From: Takakia lepidozioides
Taxonomy: Eukaryota; Streptophyta; Takakiopsida; Takakiales; Takakiaceae
Direction: 5' to 3'
Assembly (NCBI GenBank): GCA_030704615.1
Contig: CM060731.1
Coordinates: 94,530,756-94,594,755 of the forward strand
Length of the DNA: 64,000 nucleotides
Part shown: in pieces, positions 21,948 through 34,100 of the stretch
Position numbering within the stretch: the stretch's first letter is position 1
How the letters are laid out: every line of letters starts with the position of its first letter
Program-made: the position numbers and the translations under genes
Notes under the pieces: generated by a model
What the model was told of the DNA's origin: nothing
Databases searched by the model: none
Seen by the model: the letters and a program-made list of their open reading frames with translations, nothing else

Positions 21948-22910
21948 CAGACCTCCGTGCCTGCCTCAAACTTCACTTCCCTCCGCTTCCGATTCGCCTT
22001 CCTTTCATACCGTTTCCTAGCTTTGGCAATGTTGTACTTTGCGAGCTTCAACAAACGCTCGCGTTCTTCCAGTACCGCCGTTACTGCCGGTTCCTCAACG
22101 TCCTGGGCGGCCCAACTTGTTGGCACCAGAGGTGTTTTTCCATAGACCACTACGAAAGGGGAAACTCCCATTGCAGAGTGTTCTGTGTTATTATAACATA
22201 ACTCTGCTGCGTCTAAGTGTTCCACCCAGTCTGTTTGGTCTGCCGACACGTAATTCCGCAAGATCTGCTTCACTACGGAATTCACTCTTTCCGTTTGGCC
22301 ATCGGTCGTAGGTCGGAAGGCGGTGCTCATCTTCAGCCTCGTCCCCATCTTCTTCCAGAGTGCCCTCCAAAATTTACTTGTAAACTTTGGATCGCGGTCC
22401 GAGACAATATCCTTCGGGACTCCATGATGCTTTAAGACGTGGACGAAGTAAAGTCGTCCTGTTTCCTGCGCCGTTGCCGTCTCCTTGGTGGGGATGAAAT
22501 GGCCCATTTTACTGAACCTATCCACCACCACCATGATTGCATCGAATCCTTTTGACAGCGGCATAGCAGTCATGAAATCCATCGAGACGCTTTCCCAAGT
22601 CCCCTCTGGAATCGGCAAGGGTTGTAACAGGCCCGCTTGTTTTTTGTACTCGCTCCGGTTTTGTTGGCATGTGGTGCATGTCTTGACATCTCTTCTGCCT
22701 ACTCCCTCAGTTTGGGCCAGAAATACTCTTCTTCAAGAGTGCCGTAGTGCGCTTGGCTCCGCTGTGGCCCGCAAGCGGGCTATCATAGCATTCTCTCAAG
22801 AGGCTATCTCTGATCCCCCCTCGGCACGTAGAGACGCTTTTGCTATACCGGAGGAGCAGTCCATTTTGCAAGTGGAACTGCGAGTTTAACCCCCATCCTA
22901 AAGTCCGCAT
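21944..22910 (-). pseudogene. Integrase core of gypsy-2
   Basis: The zinc-binding part is in 22707-22910 (histidines in SPLAGHSGAKRT) and the core in 21944-22618. Its catalytic acids are Asp in SMDFMTAMP, Asp in IVSDRDPKF and Glu in DGQTERVNS. The two parts are in different frames with a decayed stretch between, so the protein is broken although the D,D,E residues remain. Confidence 0.88.
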
Positions 22911-24555
22911 CAGGACTTCGCCAGCTCATCCTTCCGGCAAGCGTCAGGATCTTCCTTTGGAGCGCGTCTTGCCCCTGTACACCAACAAGAGCTGCTGCGC
23001 TTTCTACTTTAAAGCATCGGCCACCACGTTGCATTCCCGGTTTGTACTGGATATCCACGTCGAACACCGCCAAAGTATCTGCCAGCCTAAGTTGTTTTGG
23101 GGACAACTTGGGTTGCGTGGCAAAATACTTCACCGTGACATTGTCCGTGGAACACCGTCACTAGGTTGGAACCAACATAGTGGCGCCAAAGCTCAAGACG
23201 TGCACCACCGCCTTATATCCTTCTGTGCGTCGGCCAACGTCGCTCCACTTGCCATCAGTTTCTTACTTTCGTAAGCCACTGGACATCCATCTTGCATCAG
23301 TACGCCCCCAAATCGCGAAGTCCGACGCATCTGTAGTATCTCGAATGGACGATCGAACTCCGGGATTTTCAAGACTGGAGCTTCCGCCATCGCTGCTGTC
23401 AATTTTGGCCACAAAAGGTGTTCCATGCCCAGCTTTGGATTTACACAGAAGGTCTGACAGCGGCCCCGCGATCTTCGCGAAATTTTCTCAATACTTCCGG
23501 TAATAGGAGGCGAGTCCTAGGAAGGATCGCACTCCCGGGACCAAAGTCGGAGGCTCCTAGTCCAAGATTGCCCTCACCTTCCTGTCATCCATTCTGATCC
23601 CATCTTGTGTAATCACATGCCCCAGGAACTCCACTTTTGTGACCCCGAATTTGCACTTTGAAGCTTTGGCATACAGCTTCCCTTCCCGCAATTTTGGAAC
23701 ACCCTTTTGAGGTGCTCCAGGTGCTCCTCCTTGTTTTGAATACACCAAGATGTCGTCAATATACACGATCACAAAGTCATCCAACCACTCCTGGAAAAGG
23801 CTGTTCATCAGCGTGCTAAAGGTCGTGGGAGCATTGGTGAGTCCAAAGGAATCACCAAGAACTCATATGAACCATACCTTGTCCTGCACGCGGTCTTCTC
23901 CTCATCTCCTTCCGCCACTCAAATTTGATGATAGCCGGAGCGCAGATCGATCCGGCTGAAATACTTCGCTCCTGCCAACCGATCGAAAAGGTCGTCGATC
24001 CTTGGCAAAGGGTACCGGTTTTTGATAGTCACCTTATTCAAAGCCCTGTAATCGACACACATCCGCAGCGTCCCATCCTTCTTGTCTGCGAATAGCACCG
24101 GGGCTCCGTAAGGTGACTTACTCGGCCGGATGTACCCCTTTGACATTAGATCTTTGAGCTGAGTCTTCCGCTCGACCAACTCTTTGTGGCTCAACCGGTA
24201 GGGCGCCTTGGCAGGCGGTTCCGATCCTGATCACCTCAATCTTGTGGTCAACTCCTCTTCACGGTGGCAAGCCGCTTGGTAAATCCTCCGACATCACATC
24301 CTGGTATTTCTCCAAAATCCCCTTGATCCAATCTGGGCTTGGCTCCCCACCACCTTCTCCCTTCACTTCTCTAATGTAAAGCAAAAACTTGGGCTCGTGT
24401 GCCTCCTCCACGGCCCACTCCCTTGCTGACAGAAGGTTTATTCGCCCTCCCACGGGCTTGGGCGTTTCCGACACTCGTAAGAAGTCGCCACCATCCCCAC
24501 ATGGCAGCGTGACTACTCTCTTGCGGCCATCTATGACCGCTCCGGATTTGCTCAA
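22843..24555 (-). pseudogene. pol: Protease tail, reverse transcriptase and RNase H of gypsy-2
   Basis: Pieces in several frames together cover the region: 24259-24555 (protease-RT linker), 23919-24194 (RT fingers with [15 protein letters not shown] and [11 protein letters not shown]), 23557-23808 (palm with VYIDDILVYS and FLGHVITQDG), 23193-23426 (start of RNase H) and 22843-23133 (tether). At least four frame changes lie between them. The catalytic YIDD is intact but no complete polymerase can be made. Confidence 0.88.
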
Positions 24556-26054
24556 AAGGTCATCCCCAAAATGAGATCCACTCCATCAATCTCACAGATG
24601 GTGAAGTTCTCACGTCCCTCCCAACTCCCCAGTTGAAGAGGAACATCAAACGCCAACCTTGTTGCCAATTGCGGTTCTCCTTTGGCAGAACGCACCTCAA
24701 TAGAGGCCCCCACGTCACTTGTCGGGAGTCCCAGCTTTTGTGTCGTTGCCGGTGTCATGAAGGAGTGCAACGCTCCTGTGTCCACCAACAATGACACGTT
24801 AGTTCCAGATATTATCCCATCCACGAACAATAACTGACTCCCTTTACGTAAGGGGCCAGTTTCCTGATACAACTCACAAGAAAATTTGCCTACCTTGCAA
24901 GTCCTGGCGACCCACGCTTCCACCAAGCGATTGATGGTATCTTTCGACAGCTCTGTGGTTGCCCGAGTCATGTTCAATTGCCGGGGCTTCGTGCACTTCT
25001 TGGCCATGTGCCCGGGCTCCCCGCAATTGAAACACACTCCATCAAAGGTCGCCTTCTGTCCGCCATAGGCCGCTCCACCCGCTTTTCCTTTCGAAGCACC
25101 GGGTGCCGCCTTGACTTGTGAAGGCCCTCCCTTCGATTTCCACGTGCCATTGTCGCCGCGTGGCCTATCCCACTTCTTTTCTGGTCGGAAGGAGTCACCT
25201 TCCCACCGGGTCTTCTTGTGGTTTAGCTCCGTACGGCCTTGTCTTTCACCCTTAGGGACATCCGAGAAACATGCAGCCCTCTCAATTGCCTCATTCAAAG
25301 TCTTAGGTGGCTTCTCCTTCAACTTCCGCCTGGCCCATGGGGCCAGTCCCGCCACAAAGTTGAAGACCATTTCTGGTTCTGCCATGTCCGCGACTTCGAG
25401 CAACAGCACATTGAAAGCCTGGACATATCCCCGAATGTCATCTGTTTGCTTCAAATTCCTCATCTTGTTCCGGGCGAGCCAGGACGCGTTGAGGGGCACA
25501 AACTGCCTCTTCATCAATTCCTTGAACCCACTCCAGTTCAAGGTTTCCGGGCTTGGACCTCGGCCGTGAAGGCGTTTCTGCCACCATTGTTGAGCATAGC
25601 CCCTCAAATAGGTGGGAGCCACTTCCACCCGATCCTCGTCACTCAACTTGGCCGCCCGGAAGTACTGCTCTAGCTCCAAGAGCCAGGTGTTGAGTGCCTT
25701 CTGATTTCGGACGCCCTCAAAGGTGCCGGGTTCCTTAGGCTTCACCTTAAACTTAGCCTTAGTGGAAGTGGCATTAGCCGCCTTCAACACGTCTTTCAAC
25801 GTCCCGCCAAATTGCGCCAACAACCCTTCCCAAAAGGCTGTCGGCATGGGAGGCATCTGTTGGTCGGTCGGAGCTCTCAGGGATTCCTCAGGCTCCAACT
25901 CCTTAGATTCCTCCCGCTCTTGAGCGGCCTCGTTTTCGGAAACATGCATCGCTTCCTCAAACGGCCGCCTCGGTGACACGTCGCCCCCATCGGGCTCACC
26001 AGGATCATCATCTTTTGGGCCGTTCCGCTTTCGCTTTGGCTTGCCCGACCCCAT
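24552..26054 (-). CDS. gag: Gag-protease of gypsy-2
   Basis: A long intact frame. The likely start is the Met at 26054 (MGSGKPKRKR), since the upstream part of the frame covers the primer-binding site. The capsid part has the retrotransposon gag signature (YLRGYAQQWW, then WSGFKELMKRQFVP). A CX2CX4HX4C zinc knuckle follows (CFNCGEPGHMAKKC), then a retropepsin with LLVDTGALHSFM and the closing DLILGM strand. It ends at 24552 just after that strand, where a frameshift separates it from the rest of pol. Gag packages the RNA and the protease cuts the polyprotein. Confidence 0.9.
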   Translation of the reverse strand: MGSGKPKRKRNGPKDDDPGEPDGGDVSPRRPFEEAMHVSENEAAQEREESKELEPEESLRAPTDQQMPPMPTAFWEGLLAQFGGTLKDVLKAANATSTKAKFKVKPKEPGTFEGVRNQKALNTWLLELEQYFRAAKLSDEDRVEVAPTYLRGYAQQWWQKRLHGRGPSPETLNWSGFKELMKRQFVPLNASWLARNKMRNLKQTDDIRGYVQAFNVLLLEVADMAEPEMVFNFVAGLAPWARRKLKEKPPKTLNEAIERAACFSDVPKGERQGRTELNHKKTRWEGDSFRPEKKWDRPRGDNGTWKSKGGPSQVKAAPGASKGKAGGAAYGGQKATFDGVCFNCGEPGHMAKKCTKPRQLNMTRATTELSKDTINRLVEAWVARTCKVGKFSCELYQETGPLRKGSQLLFVDGIISGTNVSLLVDTGALHSFMTPATTQKLGLPTSDVGASIEVRSAKGEPQLATRLAFDVPLQLGSWEGRENFTICEIDGVDLILGMTF

Positions 26055-26091
26055 GATGAGGCCAATCCCAAGGACAATCGCGTACTGAACT

Positions 26092-26108
26092 CTAAGCTTT
26101 GATACCAA
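26092..26108 (-). promoter_or_regulatory. Primer-binding site of gypsy-2
   Basis: On the minus strand, one base after the 5' LTR, the sequence TTGGTATCAAAGCTTAG begins with TGGTATCA. This matches the 3' end of plant initiator methionine tRNA (usual site TGGTATCAGAGC) with small differences. It would prime minus-strand cDNA synthesis. Confidence 0.8.
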
Positions 26109-26109
26109 G

Positions 26110-26836
26110 TGTCGCGCACCTCACTTCGGTAAGCTCTCCCCTCAAGTCATAGTTACGCTTGATGCGCGCACCTAACTCCCAACCTGGCCGCCGGGCCAAC
26201 TTGGAGCTCCGGCTGCTCACCGGGGCATAACGGTCCCCCCTTTGATCTCCCAAAGAACCCTCCAACGATTTCAAACCAGCGGAATTCCCTTTGGTAGTTG
26301 GCAGTCCGGAACAAACTCCCCACTCTTTGGTCGCTTTCCGGCTCGCTTGCTTACTCACTAGTTTTTGGTCACCAACGGGCTTGCACCGTTCTCGGGTTTA
26401 CTACTCCCTATATATACTTCTGTAGCTGTCCGCGGGGGTTTCACAAACAACCATGCCATTTTATGGCGAACCACCACGAACACCCTCGACTCCCGGTGAT
26501 ATGAGTCGCGGTGAGTCTTGGCCCACCCACCACGGCCCCTATGGACCGTGATGAGTCCCAAGACTTCCCACGACTCCCACCACGAGGTCTCCGCCCTAGG
26601 GTGAGTCCTATGCCACCCCCACTAAGTCCCGCTAAGCTACCACCACCCCTTGTGGAGCCACCTCCACCGCAACCCGGTGTGTGGGGCTCCACCTAGTGAG
26701 CGCCTCTGCCTCCTTGAGTGCCTTGGGCACTCAAGGGTGCTTCAGCCCCCCATACCTATTGCTGCCACTGCCCCCACCACAGGGGCAGCCCCTCTTGTGT
26801 CCCGACCCCCTGCCCTCAAGGCAAAGGGCCGTGACA
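26110..26836 (-). repeat. 5' LTR of gypsy-2
   Basis: 727 bases, the direct partner of 19883-20609. A TATATATA stretch (26409-26416 region, plus-strand view) occurs in both LTRs. The 5' boundary is at 26836, directly against the target duplication CCCAG. Confidence 0.93.
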
Positions 26837-26841
26837 CCCAG

Positions 26842-28848
26842 ATTGGTTGTCTCCACTGCACCTGACGTGTTCCACCAAGCCTCGATGATAGCAAACTTAA
26901 CCTCCGCGTCATCAAATGTGGGTGCATCCTTCCACGCCGTACAAAGGACACGGTGTTCAGCCTGGAATGAGCTAGCAACAAATTTGGTAGTGTAGTGAGA
27001 TAGACTCTGCATCCAATGGAATCCACAGGATCTCTCTTTCCCTCCATTGGAACATTGGGGTCCTCACCGTACACACGCCGCACGCTGCCCTGTTGGCTGA
27101 GCGTTGTCTGCCATGAATCCCTGAATTGGGCTCTGGAAATCCCGCCCTTGCCATCTGCTTGTTTATGCCCTCCCACAGATGCATCTCCGACTATGTGTCC
27201 TCCCCTTTCATCTCGCAGATTGCAATCGTCATGAGCCTCTTGGAGTCATAGTCATAAACATGCGCACCCATAGTCACCCACTGATGGTTTGTAATTCGCT
27301 TGATGTGATCAAACATCACCCAAGCATTCGACAAGTTTCCTGTTGTCATGCGAGTGACCAAGTCGACTCCACTCCCAGGCCCACACGTCGACATTTTTAA
27401 AAGTAACAACGATCGGATTCGCTGCCTTGCCCTGGAAACCTGCTACCTTGGATGTAGTCATATCCAGTCATTCGTTTCACCTCCAGGATTGAGTGCATGT
27501 CCGATCCCCGGCCGAACTCCTGCTTGCAAGATACGATGTGATTCCGCACATTTGGACTACAAACGTGCGAGACGGACTCCAACAGATCAAGCATCTCCTC
27601 TTCGTTCAAGGGCACCCGGTCTGAACCATCTTCAGACATGATTTTGCCAAGAGCAATTTGGGCTGCCTTCAGCTGAATCTGCTTTGGTCTGGCTCCGGGG
27701 CTCAATTTCACCTCCTCTTTTATGATGTCGCGTGCTTCCTGCACAGCCTCACGCATGTTGCCTCTCGCCAAGGGGTGGCAGTGGACCCCAACGTGTATGC
27801 AAGCTCTAGTCAAGTCCGGGAGCAAATGGATTACGTAATATTGCTTGGCTCTGCACATGGACATGCACGTCAGTGGTTCTTTGCAATGTGCGCACTTGAA
27901 AGTACCCACAGGAGCTTGGCTGGAGACAGTGAATGGATGATGCGTTGTGCCAGTCCAATCCGTCTCGTTTCTCCGCCCTCCTTTGGAGAGAAAGTGGAAG
28001 CAGGCGGGATTGAGGCACCTCAGCTTCCCCACACAGAGGACGTATCGTACACGAACACCATCAGCAATTTTCGTGCTACTGGTCTTCGTCACACACCAGG
28101 GGTGTCCGTCATGCTTTCGATCCATGTCTGTTAACATCCCTGAGGCTTTGTTTGAGGAAGTAACAGGTGGAAACTCGAAGATGACATTGCCATCGACTTC
28201 GGGAGGCAGATACGTTACCCTGACTGGAAAATTTGGCATAGTCGAGAGCAGCCAGCTCGGAGCGAGAACCATCGAGGTGATGTTGCCGTAGGAGCTGCAC
28301 AATGGACCGGGTTGGAGTTATGCTCGAGGGTACATGCGTAGCACCTGCAGAGACGTCCATGTCGGATTGAACGACCGTGTGGAGGACATGGGACCTCAAT
28401 GCACTCATCTTCCTCGTCGGAAATGTCGAATACCTCCACAGAAGCTATGGAGGGTCTTGACGGTCCAGGTCGGGAATGATTATCGTTGCATACCTCTCTG
28501 TTGGCAGTGGCCGCCTGTCGGTTTCCGGACTCCTTTGTGGATGGTGTGGGCAGCGACTGATTCGGAAAGGGAATGGGCATTCCCACAGCTCGGTACAGGA
28601 TGGTGTCTGATGGGGGTACGTGCCATTCGATTCCGCAACCTCTATCGTTACCTAGCACGACAATGGTCTCGTCAACCTGTCCAAGAACATCCTTCCTTTC
28701 TTCTTCCAAATAAACTGTGCCCGGGTTTGAGCTTGAATTTGGAACAAAGGTAAGTTTCAGTCACTCTGCAAAGTCCTCCCTCGTTTGGGATCCAGGCTCT
28801 CCCAAGTTGCGGAGGACAACAAACTATAGCGTAGGAATTCGGAGCCAT
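26842..28848 (-). pseudogene. MULE transposase M2, main exon, split by gypsy-2
   Basis: Homologous to M1 (51353-54833) along its length. The start ATG at 28848 has a similar context in M1. Residues in 28300-27400 carry a cysteine/histidine-rich DNA-binding region (HPWCVTKT, RYVLCVGKLRCLNPACFHF, FKCAHCKE), like the GCM/WRKY zinc domains of MULE proteins. The transposase core lies in 27410-26850 with the WVTMGAHVYD strand and an aspartate-containing turn as in M1. Frameshifts occur near 28700, 28300, 27400 and 27180. The exon resumes at 19882-19811 on the other side of gypsy-2. It is divergent from copy A with a palindrome array between. Confidence 0.8.
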
Positions 28849-29239
28849 CGAAGACCGCACGAAGTTGGCAAGTGCGAGGTTCAATATAGCGACAAACCAA
28901 GGCTCACAGGCACCATGTAAGTGGATCTGCGGAATCCATCGACGATTGGAAGTCGCACATTGAAGTGGAAAGTATTGTTTCAAGCTACATGCATGAAGGT
29001 GGGAGGTGTGATTCCATAGCCAGTAAGTATGACAATGATGGTCGATTCGGCGACGAAATAACATCTCCTGACAGTTTCTCCTGAGGGTGGATCCAGCAGT
29101 ATTCTCGGTGCAGACATGAACGTTCGCACTGACAGTGCTAGGACTGTTAGTTAAAACGGTCAGACAACCAAGTTGTGCTCATCAAGACAGGCCGCAATTG
29201 TGTTGTTTCGGAACAATGCAACCCATTCAGGCTCCGCAT

Positions 29240-30840
29240 GCAGAAATGAGGTTCCGCATTTTCCGTCTGGAGTGATACTTTCAATTGCTGTTCGACGGAA
29301 ATACGGCGCCGCATTTCCGTTTTGCATCTTAGTCATGCACCAGTGCGACGGAAAACCGGCACCGAGTTTCCGTCCGGGGGAAACCTTTATACTCTCCACA
29401 ACGGAAATACGGTAACGCATTTCCATCCAACAAGCACGGTATGTGAAGGTGGAATGGAAATGCGGTACCGCATTCCGTTTATGATTGAGAATCATGAACC
29501 ACGAGAACTGAAATGCGGCACCGCATTTCCGTCCGAGTCGTACCTTCCGACATACCAGAACGGAAATGCGGCGCCCCATTTCCATTTTGTATCTGACGCA
29601 TGGAGCTGAGGGAAAGAAATGCTGCATCGCATTTCCGTCCGGGTGAGACCTTCATACTCTCCAGAACGGAAATGCGGTACCGCATTTCCGTTCTGACTGA
29701 AAATCGTGAACCATCGGAACTGAAATGCGGCACCGCATTTCCGTTCAGGTGAGACCTTTATACTTTCCCGAACGGAAATGTGGCACGGCATTTCCGTTCA
29801 TCAACTAAGGTATGTGAAGGTGGAACGGAAATGCGGTACCGCATTTCCGTTCAGATTGAAAATCATGAACCACGGGAACTGAAATGTTGTGCCGCATTTC
29901 CGTCCGAATCGCACCTTCCGACATACCAGATCGGAAATGTGGCGCCGCATTTCCGTTTTCTCTCTCAGGCATGGAGCGGAGGGACGAAAATTTTGCACCG
30001 CATTTCCGTCCGTTTGAGACCTTCATACTCTCCAGAACGGAAATGCGGTACCTCATTTCCGTTCTGACTGAACACCGTGAACCATCGGAACTGAAATGCG
30101 GCACCGCATTTCCATCCGAGTCGCACCTTCCGACATTCCAGAACGGGAATGCGGCGCCGCATTTCCGTTTTGTATTTGAGGCATGGAGCCGAGTGACGGA
30201 AATGCTGCAGCGCATTTCCGACTGGTTAAGACCTTCATACTCTCCAGAACGGAAATGCGGTACCGCATTTCCGTTCTGATTGAGAATTATGAACAACGGT
30301 AACTCAAATGCGGCACCGCATTTCCGTCCGAGTCGCACCTTCCGACTTTCCAGAACAGAAATGCGGGGCCGCATTTCCATCCATGTGAGACCTTCAAACT
30401 TTCCAGACCGGAAATGCGGCACCACATTTCCGTTCAGGTGAGACCTTTATACTTTCCCGAACGGAAATGTGGCACGGCATTTCCGTTCATCAAGTAAGGT
30501 ATGTGAAGGTGGAACGGAAATGCGGTACCACATTTCCGTCAGATTGAAAATCATGAACCACGGGAACTGAAATGTTGTGCCGCATTTCCGTCCGAATCGC
30601 ACCTTTCGACATTCCAGAACGAAAATGCGGTGCCGCATTTCCCTTTTGTATCTCAGGCATGGAGCTGTGGGACGGAAATGCGGCACCGTATTTCCGTTCA
30701 ACAACTAAGGTATGTGAAGTTGGAACGGAAATGCGGTGCCGCATTTTCTTCCAACAAGTACGAATGTGTAGCTTCGTGATGATACTTAACGGAAATGCGG
30801 CGCCGCATTTGCATTTTCACTCCAAGTCATCAGATGCTGG
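29240..30840. repeat. Array of about 30 palindromes between M2 and copy A
   Basis: About thirty copies of a palindrome with consensus GGAAATGCGGNNCCGCATTTCC repeat at about 53-base steps. The spacers fall into five recurring classes, recognisable by AAGGTATGTGAAGGTGG, AATCATGAACCACG, GTCGCACCTTCCGACAT, AGGCATGGAGC and GAGACCTTCATACTCTCC. They follow one another in a cyclic order, so the array is a higher-order repeat. It lies between two divergent genes (M2 start 28848, copy A start 31160). The long frames through it are by-products of the repetition. Confidence 0.95.
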
Positions 30841-31159
30841 GACGGAAATGCCTTGAAATGTGAACACGTGGAGCAACGGAATTGCGGCACATGTCTGCAC
30901 TGTATCTGACTGAAGTGGCATGAAGGGGCGCGGCCTGACCGTTGGATAATGATGTTTGTTTTTCGGACGGCAGGCGTACCCTGAACGATTCGAATTTCGT
31001 AATGACGCAAAGTCCACGAGGAGACACTTTCGTCCAACCCTTTCGAACCCAAGTGGTGCATCACCGCCGTTTCATCTTCTTTTGTCGTGTCTCTCAGTCA
31101 CCCCTCTCGCGCCCTTTCCATCTGCACTCTTCGCCCCTTTTCCCTGTCTCTGTTCTTCT

Positions 31160-34100
31160 TATGCTCGAACCTGAGAGGGAGGGAGTGCATGCACCAGAGA
31201 AGAGACATCATCGCAAGCTCCGAAAATTGTACTTTGGACGTAGGCCAATGCCAAAAGGGAGGAAGCAGATGCGTCTACAGGAGGAGATTGCCATCTCGCA
31301 GCATCAGGCCATGCAGGCAACCCAGCCACTAGTGAGAGCTCCGTGCTATCGGGATTCGCCAGCTGATCGAGCACCGAAAACCCGCCTCATTTTTCTTCTG
31401 CAATTCTTAGACTGTATGCTAAGAGACTTGAATGCAGAAGATGTTTGCATGCCTAACCGGAAAGGTGGACGTGCTGGAGGGATCGTAGGAATCCGAAGAG
31501 CTGTAGGCAGAGTCCGTGGAGCTAGCTGCAGCACGCACACCCAGCTGATCCACGAGCACGAGTCTTCCTGCCGGGCCTAGCCCTGTGCGTTTCAAGGACG
31601 CGGCTTCCAAGGGCAAGTCTTTGCAGTCCAAAGCCCCAGAGAGCGACTTGCCTTCGAAGGTCATGGAGAATCGCCAACAGGGGTCAAGCCCTTCTCCAAC
31701 AAAGACAAAGAAGAAGCAGCCCGTCCTTCAACTTGTTTTTGAACCGGACCAGGCCGTTTCCCCCCCACCCAGGCGAATGAACAGATTCAATTGCAGCAGA
31801 CACCTTCACCTGCAAGAATGAGGAAGCACAAGGCAATCAGGGGGAGGGCGGAGCAGTCTCCTGCAAAACCGATTCCACGAGCTAAAGCCCAGTTCCTGCT
31901 TGATTTCCAGCCTGGTGATGTTGGGGGCGTCTCTGCTGCAGCGAAGGCAATGGGATCGACCGATTTCGTCGATGTGGTACGGGAGGAGGGTGCTGCCTCT
32001 CAACGTTTGCAGCAAGACCTGACCACCGTTGAGGAAGATCTTCATAATACTGAAGGCCCGGAGGAGGCCTCTACAATTGCAGAATTGCCCGCAAAGATTC
32101 CCCAGAGTGCAGCTCCAGTTGGGGATGCTCCAGCTGCTCAGCCCCTACCGCCACTAGCAAAAATATCTCCGGAGGAATTCCAAAGTGCAGCGGATACAAT
32201 GTTGGAGGAGACACATAGTAGCATTGGTAGAGTTCTGGGCAGCAGGGTATTCCAGCGGACTCTTCGAATCCCACTCTGTCACATGGTCTCCCTTCCCATC
32301 GTCAGGCAGACACTTCCCGGAGATGTGGATAAGCTCAAGTTCGCATTTCGAGAGGGGTACCGTCTAGGTTCGCCAGCCTTCTACGTTTCCTTGAGAATGA
32401 GGACGGCGAATCTCGTGGACCCACTGTGGATGAATTGTCAACATGGGATACCCACTGGCACACTCGCAACAACGAATTTGAGGCAACACTGAAGGGTGAT
32501 CCAGACTTCGGCCATATGTCGGGTAAAATGTTCTTTGTGTGGGACGGGGAATCACCGACTTCTCGCCTTGTGGAGTACATCAAGCAGAACCATGCCAAAC
32601 ACATTGGCTGGCATTACATGGGGAGTGTGTCATCCTCAAGGTGAAGGCGGCAGACTCCTCCCGCTCAAGAATGCCATGGCAGACCTCAACTCGTAAGATA
32701 CTCATACCCTCCCAAGCACGTTCGAAATGCGGTGCCGCATTTCGGTTTCCAATCTGTTTTGTTTCCGTCTCGTGGATTGAACTGGAGAGTGTGCCTTGCA
32801 GGGTCAATGAAATGCGTACGTGCATACCCACATGGCACATATGTTGTACAGGGTGAGGAAAACTGGTCTCACTGATCCGCACATGTTTGCGGAAATGCTG
32901 GAGCCCGAGCTCATTTTGAAAGCCGTGGCAAAAAACTGACCGGACATGGTATCGTCTCACTATGGATGGAATGGTGGAGGTGATATACGAAGTAAGTCGT
33001 CCTCCCATTTCCCTCTGCTCATCCTTCCCCAATTTCCAGTAATCTTTCCACTTGAATCGAATGTAACGCTTCTGCATGTTTTTGTTGGCAGTCAAACATC
33101 AAGCTGGATTGGCCCATGCCAAACGCTTCTTCATGGAAAGTGAGGGGCAGGTCAAAACGTTGCAGTCATTGACTGAGCACTTGAAGGAAGCCGGGGTCAA
33201 GTCCAGAACGAAATACAAGTCAAAGCTTGTGAAGCTGGTGGCCATTGCAGATCCGGCACTTGGAAAGGATCATCCCCGAGATTGCAAAACACTATTCTCG
33301 GGCCATGCAGCCGACCATGCAGTTGGAGAAACTGCATCACCTCTCAACGGCATGTGTTGAAGCGAAAGAGAAGGTGATGTTTCAATGCACTGAAGTTCCT
33401 TCCTAGCAATAGCCACTCTTCTTCCTGCTCCTGACATTGGATCGGAAATGGCACGGTGGCTGTCGATCTGGAATGCATCGGAGAGTATAAGGACAATGTG
33501 GTCTTTTCCACTCGAAGTTTCGACCCTGCAGTGGATGTGTGGCTCAACCGCATGACTTGGTGGTTCCAGGTAATTCAAGGTACTTCCCCATATTTGCTTT
33601 TCTGAAAATGAATTCCTGAACTGCTACGTGACAATGATGTGGGGAATGCAGGTAATGACGAATGCGAAGGGAGCAAGTCGTAATGCATACAAATTCGTTC
33701 GGCTTGTACGTCAAATGGGATGGAACACAAACATTGGAAGACTACGTCACACGTTTCAGATGTGCGTACAAGGACAACCTCTTCGCCAGGGAGCTACAGA
33801 CAGCAAGAAGGAGCGTGGAGTTTACACATCAGGAGGGAGCGGGAAAAGCTGTAATGTTTACAGGTGAAGCCCAGCTGTCCTTGTATGCAAAGCCTGGTTA
33901 TGAGGTTTGTCTGGGAAATGCGGCACCGCATTTGCATTTTAAGTTTTTGGTTGCACTCTGCGGGTACGTTGGTCTCAACATTTGCTCACGCATGCTGACT
34001 CCCCTGCAGGTATATGAAATACGTGCTTCTTCAGACAGGGGCCCTGGCTCAAGAGCCCCCATTCTTCATGGCTTGGACCGTGGCAGGCCCAAGCTGTGTC

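Larger units (their letters stand above)
19883..26836 (-). mobile_element. Chromovirus-type Ty3/gypsy element (gypsy-2)
   Basis: Two 727-base LTRs (19883-20609 and 26110-26836) enclose gag-protease, RT/RNase H, integrase and a chromodomain on the minus strand. Read on the minus strand the LTRs start TGTC and end GACA. Outside the ends lie CCTAG (19878-19882) and CCCAG (26837-26841), a 5-base target duplication with one mismatch. A primer-binding site TGGTATCAAAGC follows the 5' LTR. The flanks are two pieces of one MULE exon, so the insertion point is defined to the base. Several frameshifts and two near-identical LTRs indicate a fairly recent but decaying copy. Confidence 0.95.

Noticed and set aside
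29479-30425. Overlapping long frames on both strands within the palindrome array
   Set aside because: They repeat short peptides dictated by the 53-base unit and are open on both strands; there is no start context or gene structure.
29240-30840. CRISPR-like array of palindromic repeats with regular spacers
   Set aside because: Spacers are not unique; five classes recur in order, repeats vary, and the context is eukaryotic transposons. It is a higher-order tandem repeat.
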